Assembly: GCA_947460445.1 (NCBI GenBank)
Contig: CANHHS010000098.1
Span: 1 to 5,505 of the forward strand
Direction of reading: 5' to 3'
DNA length: 5,505 bases
From: Opitutia bacterium
GTDB lineage: Bacteria; Verrucomicrobiota; Verrucomicrobiia; Opitutales; UBA953
Part shown: piece after piece, positions 1-5,505 of the stretch
How the letters are laid out: every line of letters begins with the position of its first letter
Numbering within the stretch: position 1 is the stretch's first letter
Notes under the pieces: generated by a model
What the model saw: only the letters and a program-made list of their open reading frames with translations
Database searches by the model: none
What the model was told of the DNA's origin: nothing
Translations under genes and position numbers: made by a program

Positions 1-186
1 ACCTTCTCCACACCCGATCCAATCTTCGTTTAATACCCGTAGTGATCTGAAATTCATCCAGTTTTCGTCATGGTAATCTGCGAACGAAAACGTGTGTTTC
101 GTATTTAACCAACCGTGGTCAGCTCCTCCACGTGAGTTAGAAGGTCGGTAGAGAATCATCTATTCAATTCGGAAACCAATGACCGC
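1..186. other. Intergenic region downstream of the operon
   Basis: No convincing gene is seen on either strand. An 8-bp inverted repeat, GTTTTCGT (61-68) and ACGAAAAC (84-91), is separated by 15 nt; a second overlapping pair, ACGAAA (84-89) and TTTCGT (97-102), shares the middle arm. The arms are AT-rich, and on the minus strand no T-run follows either stem, so neither is a convincing intrinsic terminator. The operon may end beyond the window, end by a factor-dependent route, or continue into another gene. Confidence 0.5.
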
Positions 187-2070
187 TTACACTTCCCAGT
201 CTTCACGTGGTTCGCGCACGGCAGCATCAATTGCCGCAAGTACCTGTTCGGTGGCTGCGGCAAGGTCGACCTGGTCTGTGCGCACGTGAACTTCTGGGTC
301 CTGGGGCGCTTCGTAAGGCGAGGAGATGCCGGTGAACTCACGGATTTCTCCGCGACGTACTTTTGCGTAGAGTCCTTTGGGGTCGCGCGACTCGCAGACG
401 GCAAGGGGTGCATCAACGTAGACTTCTAGGAATGCGTGGCGTGCTAACGCGCGTCGTGACTTCTCGCGATCTGCTGCCAGCGGCGCAATCAGGGTGACAA
501 GCACGATGGCTCCGGTATCCGCAAATAGACCGGCCACGGCAGCCGCACGGCGAACACTTTCTGCACGTGCTTCAGGGGTAAATGCCAAATCGCGCGAAAG
601 GGATGAGCGTAATTCGTCACCGTCTACGCGTAGGACATGTTTGCCGGCATCAAAGAGTCGACGTTCGACAGATTCGGACAAGGTAGACTTTCCGGAGCCC
701 GACAGACCGGTGAACCAAAGAATCGCAGGACCATGGCCATGGCGTGCAATACGCTCGGCAGGTGTCACGCGGCCTTTGCCGTTAGTTTGCGATGAGCTAA
801 CTTCTTCGGTGATAATTCCGCCACCGGCAATACGTTCGCCGTCTTCAATCGCGAATCGACCCGTAACTGGGCACTCGTGGTGAAGGTCGTAGGCGATTGG
901 CGCCGCTGTGCGTAGTACAATGTCAGCAACGGCGTCCTTGGGTACAGAATCACCTTGGGTTGCTGCGAGGGTGTCAGCGTCGGTGATGCTGTGAATGCGG
1001 CTAACGAAGGCGGGCACATCTTGGGTGCCGAGTCTTAGGCGGTAGGAACGACCCAGTGCTAACGGTTCACGTCCCAGCCAGAAAATACGGGCACGAAACT
1101 CGCGACCGACCCGAGGTGCATGGCTAGGGTGGGCGGCGATTTGACCACGCTCTACGAAGATTTGTTCTTCGAGGGTAAACCCAGCTGAAGCTCCCGTGGG
1201 GACAACGTCTCGTTTGGTGATGGGCCAGTCTTCAAAAGCGCGAACGGTTGTGCTACGTCCACCCGGCAAGAACACGAGAGGTTCCCCAGGGCGTAGTGAT
1301 CCAGATTCCACGCGTCCTGCGATAATGCGACGGTGATCGAATCGGTAAATATCACTCACGGGCATGCGCAAGGGTAGGCCGGCAACATTATCTACGTGTA
1401 CGAGGTCATCGAGAGCTTCAGCCACGGTTGGACCTTTGTACCAAGCCATTACCTTAGACCGCGTGACCACGTTGTCTCCGTGGCGGGCTGCAATTGGAAT
1501 GAAGCGAGCAGCTTTGAGTCCTAACGACGCAAGAAAAGCAGTATACTCAGTTTCGATACGCTGGAATGTAGCGGCATCGTGTTTCACTAAGTCCATCTTG
1601 TTAACGAGCACAACCAACTGCTTAACACCGAGAAGTGAAAGTAACACGGCGTGACGGCGTGATTGATCCATGACGCCTTCTTGTGCGTCAATGACAAGCA
1701 GTGCGGCCGAAGCGCTCGCCGCACCTGTCACCATGTTTTTTAGAAACTCGCGGTGTCCAGGTGCGTCAATAATCGCATAGTTGCGTTTCTTCGTACGGAA
1801 GAAGATACGCGTCGTATCGATGGTAATGTTCTGCTCTTGCTCTTCGAGAAGGGCATCAAGCAAGAAGGCATATTCAAAGTCCATTCCTTCAGCGGCACAG
1901 GCTTTTTTGACCTGTTCAATTTTTCCTTCAGGTAGGGACTCGGTATCGTGGAGAAGTCGTCCGACAAAAGTGGATTTGCCGTGGTCAACGTGGCCGACGA
2001 CGACGACATGAAGGCGACCGACGTCCGTTTCCGTCTGAGCGGTGTAAGTGGCGGGGGCTAAAGCAGACAT
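187..2070 (-). CDS. cysNC: Bifunctional sulfate adenylyltransferase GTPase subunit / adenylylsulfate kinase, CysN-CysC fusion
   Basis: This 627-residue two-domain protein should act with CysD to make APS, and then possibly phosphorylate APS to PAPS. Residues about 18-235 are an EF-Tu-like GTPase: G1 GHVDHGKST (26-34), G2 around NITIDTT (81-87), G3 DAPGH (102-106) and G4 NKMD (157-160). The G5 region reads IAARHGDN (193-200). Beta-barrel domains follow to about 423. A Ser/Asn/Gly-rich linker (about 424-435) leads to the APS kinase domain at about 445-625. That domain has the P-loop GLSGSGKST (455-463), DGDELR (483-488), KGLYAKVRRGEI (565-576) and FTGISSPYEAP (579-589). G1 resembles elongation factors more than the classical CysN GSVDDGKST. 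In the kinase half, the usual DRxEN motif is AR-AES (501-505) and the phosphoserine position of FISP is alanine (A529). The GTPase function is probable; kinase activity is less certain. It is the last gene of the operon, 43 nt after cysD. The next methionine is residue 63, past the G1 loop, so the ATG at 2070 is well supported. Confidence 0.93.
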   Translation of the reverse strand: MSALAPATYTAQTETDVGRLHVVVVGHVDHGKSTFVGRLLHDTESLPEGKIEQVKKACAAEGMDFEYAFLLDALLEEQEQNITIDTTRIFFRTKKRNYAIIDAPGHREFLKNMVTGAASASAALLVIDAQEGVMDQSRRHAVLLSLLGVKQLVVLVNKMDLVKHDAATFQRIETEYTAFLASLGLKAARFIPIAARHGDNVVTRSKVMAWYKGPTVAEALDDLVHVDNVAGLPLRMPVSDIYRFDHRRIIAGRVESGSLRPGEPLVFLPGGRSTTVRAFEDWPITKRDVVPTGASAGFTLEEQIFVERGQIAAHPSHAPRVGREFRARIFWLGREPLALGRSYRLRLGTQDVPAFVSRIHSITDADTLAATQGDSVPKDAVADIVLRTAAPIAYDLHHECPVTGRFAIEDGERIAGGGIITEEVSSSQTNGKGRVTPAERIARHGHGPAILWFTGLSGSGKSTLSESVERRLFDAGKHVLRVDGDELRSSLSRDLAFTPEARAESVRRAAAVAGLFADTGAIVLVTLIAPLAADREKSRRALARHAFLEVYVDAPLAVCESRDPKGLYAKVRRGEIREFTGISSPYEAPQDPEVHVRTDQVDLAAATEQVLAAIDAAVREPREDWEV

Positions 2071-2113
2071 TTTTAAATAGAGTTAAGGTATGAGTTATTG
2101 GATTGATAGGACA
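2071..2113 (-). other. cysD-cysNC intercistronic spacer
   Basis: This 43-nt AT-rich spacer is the longest gap inside the operon. It ends in TTTAAAA directly before the cysNC ATG and has no Shine-Dalgarno-like GGAGG or AAGGA. I see no terminator hairpin and no convincing promoter, so read-through from cysD is the simplest explanation. Confidence 0.6.
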
Positions 2114-2944
2114 TCACATGAAGCCCTTTGCGCGCAGTTTTTGCATCGCATTGCGCTCATGGTGATCTTGGGCACGTCCTGCCCGTTCACTCGTCCGAGT
2201 TAGACGAAGTTCATCAATGACTTTGTCAATCGTGTCAGCGTCGCTGGGCACAGGGTGCGTGATGGGATGGCAACCGAGTGACCGGAAGCGCTTACCGTCG
2301 CGCGCGTAGTATAAAGTCGGGATGGGAATCGCTTCACGGCGGATATATTCCCAGATATCGAGTTCCGTCCATTCGAGTAGAGGTTGGACACGTACGTGGC
2401 CACCTGCAGGAGGACGGGAGGCAAATTGACCCCAGAATTCAGGCGGTTGGTCTTTATAATCCCAAACACCTTCAGCTGAACGCGGTGAGAAGTGACGTTC
2501 TTTAGCACGCGTTGGATCTTCGTCGCGGCGAATGCCGGTTATGAGGGCATCCCATTTATACTCATCAAGGGCAGCGCGAAGTGCTAAGGTCTTTAGTTCA
2601 TGGGTAACGGTGACTGGGTCGTGCGTCGCATAACTAACTCCGCGATCAATGGCCTCTTGATTGATGCGAATGAGCAAATCGAGCTCATGTTCTTTGGTCG
2701 CCCATTCCCTGAAGGTATACATCTCGGGAAACTCATAAGTGGTGTCGATGTGAAGGAGGGGGAAGGGCACCTTGCCAGCGAAGGCTTTACGGGCTAGCCA
2801 GATGAGTACGTTGGAGTCTTTGCCCATCGACCAGGGCATGCACACCTTTCGAAAATTTCGGTATGCTTCTCGGAAGATATGAATCGATGTCTGCTCCAGT
2901 CGGGTCAGGTGATCCATGGGAGGTACAGGCGCGTTTTGGCTCAT
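2114..2944 (-). CDS. cysD: Sulfate adenylyltransferase small (catalytic) subunit, CysD
   Basis: This 276-residue ATP-pyrophosphatase should adenylylate sulfate with ATP to give APS and pyrophosphate, driven by GTP hydrolysis in its CysN partner. The PP-loop is SMGKDSNV (39-46), followed by PFPLLHIDTTYEFPEMY (about 60-76), GIRRDEDPTRAKER (137-150), EWTELDIWEYI (191-201), RSLGCHPITHPV (221-232) and the C-terminal TSERAGRAQD (251-260). It is shorter than E. coli CysD (302) because the loop between PTLY and RFRSLGC has about 6 residues where E. coli has about 35. The frame is open to an ATG at 3001, but that start would lie deep inside cysH. The ATG at 2944 makes a 4-nt ATGA overlap with the cysH stop and gives the usual short N-terminus before the LEQTSIHIFREA helix, so I chose it. 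The remaining uncertainty is the start, with M10 (MDHL) as the alternative. Confidence 0.94.
   Translation of the reverse strand: MSQNAPVPPMDHLTRLEQTSIHIFREAYRNFRKVCMPWSMGKDSNVLIWLARKAFAGKVPFPLLHIDTTYEFPEMYTFREWATKEHELDLLIRINQEAIDRGVSYATHDPVTVTHELKTLALRAALDEYKWDALITGIRRDEDPTRAKERHFSPRSAEGVWDYKDQPPEFWGQFASRPPAGGHVRVQPLLEWTELDIWEYIRREAIPIPTLYYARDGKRFRSLGCHPITHPVPSDADTIDKVIDELRLTRTSERAGRAQDHHERNAMQKLRAKGFM
2941..2944 (-). promoter_or_regulatory. ATGA stop-start overlap coupling cysH and cysD
   Basis: On the minus strand the four bases ATGA hold the cysD ATG (2944-2942) and the cysH TGA (2943-2941). Such overlaps usually allow ribosomes finishing the upstream gene to reinitiate, which helps keep the two products balanced. 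The upstream sequence has only a weak AAGAA-like purine run (about 2953-2957), so reinitiation is a plausible route for cysD translation. Confidence 0.7.
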
Positions 2945-3702
2945 GCGGAATTCTTGTATCTTGTGTGGAGACCGCATTCGGTTTTCGCAAGACCAGGCCA
3001 TCGGCCGGCCCGGTCGTCATCCGAGGCACTCGTTGGGCGGGTACAGACTGAACAGCCAATCGAGCGGTATCCACGATCGTGAAGGGCGTTATAGGGTAAC
3101 TGGTTTTCACGAAGGTATTTCCAAACACGGTCGCGATTCCAGTCTGCCAATGGGTTGAGTTTCCAGACAATGCTGCCGTCTTCGCGCCAGGCTAACTCAA
3201 GGATAGGCGTTAAGGTACGTTGGGCGGATTGATCTCGGCGTACACCGGTAATCCAAAGATCAAGTGAACGCAGTTTACGGTTAAGGGGTTGGACTTTTCT
3301 TAACTCACAGCACAGGTCGGGATTCTTTTCCCAGAGTTTGTCGCCATGGACTTTAGCTTGCTCCGTTAGACTTAGGTCAGGCAACAAAGACTCGATGCGG
3401 ATATTCAGATGATCTTGTAGGGCTGACTTCAGTTCGATGGTTTCGCGAAAGAGTAAACCTGTATCGAGGCTGAAGGCGGGTAGACGTAATTTATTTACCT
3501 TTGCTAGATGCAGAATGGCTACGCCGGCAGGTTGAAAACTTGTGCCGATGGCGGCGCGCTTTCCAAAAGTTTCCCATGCCCAGCGCAACCGCTCCTCGGG
3601 TGTCGCCTTTTCCAGTTTAGCATTTGTTTCATCCAGTAGCGCAGGATCGAGCACCACGGGAGAGGGCTCAGAGCGCAACCAGCTGACAACACGTGCAAAC
3701 AT
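2941..3702 (-). CDS. cysH: Assimilatory APS reductase, CysH family (iron-sulfur, thioredoxin-dependent type)
   Basis: This 253-residue PP-loop superfamily reductase should convert adenylyl sulfate (APS) to sulfite and AMP using thioredoxin or a similar thiol donor. The nucleotide-binding loop is TSFQPAGVAILHLA at about 54-67, followed by SLDTGLLFRET (78-88) and GVRRDQS (153-159). A CC pair (C131, C132) and a CxxC (C217, C220) are the four 4Fe-4S ligands that mark APS-specific enzymes; the E. coli PAPS-specific CysH lacks them. The catalytic cysteine is C243 in TECGLH near the C-terminus. Substrate preference for APS over PAPS is inferred from the cysteines, because some bacterial cluster-containing enzymes accept both. 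The ATG at 3702 is the only methionine in the whole protein, which supports the start. The gene lies 8 nt after cysI, and its TGA overlaps the cysD start in an ATGA. No Shine-Dalgarno is visible. Confidence 0.95.
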   Translation of the reverse strand: MFARVVSWLRSEPSPVVLDPALLDETNAKLEKATPEERLRWAWETFGKRAAIGTSFQPAGVAILHLAKVNKLRLPAFSLDTGLLFRETIELKSALQDHLNIRIESLLPDLSLTEQAKVHGDKLWEKNPDLCCELRKVQPLNRKLRSLDLWITGVRRDQSAQRTLTPILELAWREDGSIVWKLNPLADWNRDRVWKYLRENQLPYNALHDRGYRSIGCSVCTRPTSASDDDRAGRWPGLAKTECGLHTRYKNSA

Positions 3703-3715
3703 CTAAAATTTTAGA
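3702..3715. repeat. Perfect 14-bp palindrome at the cysI/cysH junction
   Basis: TCTAAAATTTTAGA is its own reverse complement. It contains the cysI stop codon (TAA, 3713-3711) and the 8-nt spacer, and its last base is the A of the cysH ATG. As RNA it could only form a weak 5-bp stem with an AAUU loop. A palindrome of this length is only mildly unlikely by chance in 5.5 kb, so a function is not established. Confidence 0.5.
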
Positions 3716-5444
3716 CAGTGGGTGCTGACCAAAGATCGGCAGTTCGGTCTGCCCAATCGCCAAAGGCTTGCTGGGGTGTTCGTTCGCTGGCGTAACGCTT
3801 GAAGAGTACGCCGAGCTTCGCCGGGATTTCATCGAATGGAACCGATTCGTGCCAGTTACGAGCGAGTCGAGTGCCCTCACGGTTACCGCCAAGTAAAACG
3901 TTATACTTTCCAGGGGCTTTACCGATGATACCGATTTCAGCGCTGTACGGGCGCGCACAGCCGTTGGGGCATCCTGTCATACGTACAACGAGCTCTTCGC
4001 CGCCAATACCGGCTGCTGCTTGGGCAGCTTCGATGCTCGCAAGAAATTGTGGGAAAACGCGCTCTGATTCTGCCAAGGCTAGGCCGCATGTTGGGAGAGC
4101 AGGGCAGGCCATTCCGCGACTACGCACGAGTCCCGGCGAGAAGACGTTCTCGCATCCATGCGACTTGAGAAGCTTTTCGATTTCATCTTTGTGGCCATTT
4201 TGAATACCAGACAGCACGAGGTTTTGTGAGGCTGTTAGGCGGAAGGTAGGCCCGAACTTTTTAGCGATTTCGCGTAAGGCAGTTTTTAGGCGATAGCCCT
4301 CCGCATCCTTTACGCGGCCTGTTTCAATAAACAGTCCGAGATAGGAAGTCGTATCGGTCTCGCGGTGCCAACCGAATGGGTCACCTTGTCCTTTGAACAA
4401 GAAGGGCTTGGCAGCGGGCAGGGGAGCGCCGAGGCGTTGCGCTAGCTCGCTGCGGAACCACTCAAGGCCTTTTTCTTGGAGGACATACTTAATTCGCGCA
4501 TGCTTTCGATCGGTACGGTCACCCCAGTCGCGGTGGATGGAAACGACGGCAATCGATACAGCTGCTATTTGCTCACGGGTGATGAAGCCGACGACATCAG
4601 CAAGACGAGGGTAAGTGAGTTTATTGCCGTGTGATGTGCCTAGGCCGCCACCGACGAGTAGATTGTAGCCAATGAGTTTACCGGCTTCGACGACCGCAAC
4701 AAAGCCCATGTCGTTTGTAAAAATGTCAGTGTCGTTGTTTGGCGGAATCGCGAAGCCGACTTTGAACTTTCGTGGGAGATAGGTTTTTCCGTAAAGAGGG
4801 TCCACAGGTGCGCCTGATTCGTCGGCATCCGCAGGCGGAGGCATGTATGGGTTCGCTTGATCGCTTTTGGCTTTCGCCACGATTTCGCCTAGGCCGAGAT
4901 CCAGTTGCACGCCATCAACCCAAATAGAGTGATAGGCAGTCGTGCGTGGGAGTAAAACAGTGGTTACCGCAAACGCATCGTCCTCAATTGACTGAGTGAT
5001 TGCATTGACCGCGGGTGCGGAGGGTGCGGTGACATTTCGATTCACATCTCCGCAGGTTGCGAGCGTCGTGCTTAGAGCTTCGTTGATGGATTTGATGAGA
5101 GAACCGATTCCTTTTTGTAAGACACCATGGAATTGGAAAGTCTGACGTGAGGTTATCCGGAGTGTGCCATTCGCAAACCGTCCGGAGAGCTCATCATAGA
5201 CCAAGTACTGCGCAGCAGGGACAATGCCTCCCGTTTGACGTGTACGCACCATCACTGAATATTCTTTGCCAACCTTGCGCTTATCGCGGTCGTCTTGCTG
5301 ATAAATGCCGTGGAACTTAATGAACTGTTCGTCGTCTCCCGAGAAGCGGTCCAATGTATCATTCGCTAACGTTTCACGGATAGATCCGGAAAGGTCGGGT
5401 TTGGCAGCTTTAAGGAACTCGTTTTTGCTTAAGGGCTTTTCCAT
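3711..5444 (-). CDS. cysI: Assimilatory sulfite reductase hemoprotein (siroheme/4Fe-4S), CysI
   Basis: This 577-residue protein should carry out the six-electron reduction of sulfite to sulfide in the cytoplasm. The cluster/siroheme cysteines are all present: C447 and C453 in CPALPTC (C-x5-C), and C492 and C496 in TGCPNGC (C-x3-C). Other family landmarks are FHGIYQQDDRD near 44-54, RITSRQTFQFHG at 96-107, LPRKFK at 223-228 (the lysines contact substrate in E. coli CysI), GGGLGTSHGNK near 265-275 and GKAPGKYNVLLGGNR near 508-522. Length is close to E. coli CysI (570), but an extra Pro/Asp-rich segment of about 27 residues precedes the LPRKFK motif (roughly 180-217). It is the first gene of the operon, and its TAA lies 8 nt before cysH. 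No CysJ flavoprotein is encoded here, so the electron donor (CysJ elsewhere, or ferredoxin) is unknown. The ATG start gives a normal N-terminus, but no Shine-Dalgarno precedes it. The family assignment is very secure. Confidence 0.97.
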   Translation of the reverse strand: MEKPLSKNEFLKAAKPDLSGSIRETLANDTLDRFSGDDEQFIKFHGIYQQDDRDKRKVGKEYSVMVRTRQTGGIVPAAQYLVYDELSGRFANGTLRITSRQTFQFHGVLQKGIGSLIKSINEALSTTLATCGDVNRNVTAPSAPAVNAITQSIEDDAFAVTTVLLPRTTAYHSIWVDGVQLDLGLGEIVAKAKSDQANPYMPPPADADESGAPVDPLYGKTYLPRKFKVGFAIPPNNDTDIFTNDMGFVAVVEAGKLIGYNLLVGGGLGTSHGNKLTYPRLADVVGFITREQIAAVSIAVVSIHRDWGDRTDRKHARIKYVLQEKGLEWFRSELAQRLGAPLPAAKPFLFKGQGDPFGWHRETDTTSYLGLFIETGRVKDAEGYRLKTALREIAKKFGPTFRLTASQNLVLSGIQNGHKDEIEKLLKSHGCENVFSPGLVRSRGMACPALPTCGLALAESERVFPQFLASIEAAQAAAGIGGEELVVRMTGCPNGCARPYSAEIGIIGKAPGKYNVLLGGNREGTRLARNWHESVPFDEIPAKLGVLFKRYASERTPQQAFGDWADRTADLWSAPTV

Positions 5445-5505
5445 GAATTTAATCTTGCTAATATGACCAAAGAAATAGAGATTAGGTCAACAACTTTTTT
5501 ACATG
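5445..5505 (-). promoter_or_regulatory. Leader of the cys operon with weak candidate promoter
   Basis: This 61-nt AT-rich stretch runs from the window edge to the cysI start. On the minus strand it contains TTGACC at 5490-5485, a good match to a sigma-70 -35 box. The best -10 candidate is CATATT at 5465-5460, only 4 of 6 matches and with a long 19-nt spacer. The ATG would be about 15 nt after that box, leaving a very short leader. A 5-bp inverted repeat, TGACC/GGTCA (5464-5468 and 5485-5489), coincides with the two boxes. No Shine-Dalgarno lies before the ATG. The true promoter may lie beyond the window. Confidence 0.3.

Noticed and set aside
61..91. Possible intrinsic terminator after cysNC (GTTTTCGT/ACGAAAAC, 8 bp, 15-nt loop)
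   Set aside because: The stem is AT-rich, the loop is long, and no T-run follows on the minus strand; not convincing as a terminator.
494..883. 129-codon open frame on the plus strand
   Set aside because: It lies fully antisense to the well-supported APS kinase half of cysNC, and its translation resembles no known protein; a shadow of the real gene.
2945..3001. Upstream 19-residue extension of CysD to an ATG at 3001
   Set aside because: The extension would overlap the end of cysH containing the catalytic cysteine, and it matches nothing in the family; the ATGA start at 2944 is better.
2941..3001. Possible frameshift between cysH and cysD because their frames overlap
   Set aside because: Both proteins are complete with intact family ends; the overlap is a normal 4-nt stop-start junction.
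3799..4203. 134-codon open frame on the plus strand
   Set aside because: Antisense to the cluster-binding C-terminal part of cysI; low-complexity Ser/Arg/Pro-rich composition typical of a shadow frame.
5503..5505. Plus-strand ATG at the window edge, a possible divergent gene
   Set aside because: Only the start triplet is visible, with no ribosome-binding site before it; nothing can be concluded.

Overview
The window holds one four-gene operon for assimilatory sulfate reduction, read entirely on the minus strand. In transcription order the genes are cysI (5444-3711), cysH (3702-2941), cysD (2944-2114) and a cysN-cysC fusion (2070-187). They are packed tightly: 8 nt between cysI and cysH, a 4-nt ATGA overlap between cysH and cysD, and 43 nt between cysD and cysNC. 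This fits one transcript with translational coupling at cysH/cysD. A 61-nt leader lies upstream of cysI up to the window edge, and 186 nt without a convincing gene lie downstream of cysNC.

Together the products turn sulfate into sulfide. CysD plus the GTPase half of CysNC activate sulfate to APS. CysH carries the cysteines of an iron-sulfur APS reductase and should reduce APS directly to sulfite. CysI is the siroheme/4Fe-4S sulfite reductase that makes sulfide. The C-terminal half of CysNC is an APS kinase domain that would make PAPS. A CysH of this type does not need PAPS, and this kinase domain has lost several residues usually conserved in the family. The window contains no sulfate transporter, no flavoprotein partner (CysJ), no siroheme synthase and no cysteine synthase.

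The sulfate-activating pair is not the textbook proteobacterial form. The GTPase P-loop reads GHVDHGKST, as in translation elongation factors, instead of GSVDDGKST, and CysD lacks a C-terminal loop of about 29 residues present in the E. coli enzyme. The pair appears to belong to a divergent bacterial CysD/CysN lineage.

The organism is a bacterium of intermediate GC content. None of the four starts has a good Shine-Dalgarno sequence, and three of the four are preceded by AT-rich sequence. The protein features are compatible with a Verrucomicrobiota/Planctomycetota-type bacterium, but this is an impression, not a demonstrated assignment. I see no mobile element, tRNA, rRNA, CRISPR array or clearly novel system. 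The points worth following are the altered APS kinase active site, the divergent sulfurylase pair, and small cis-acting candidates at the gene junctions and in the leader.
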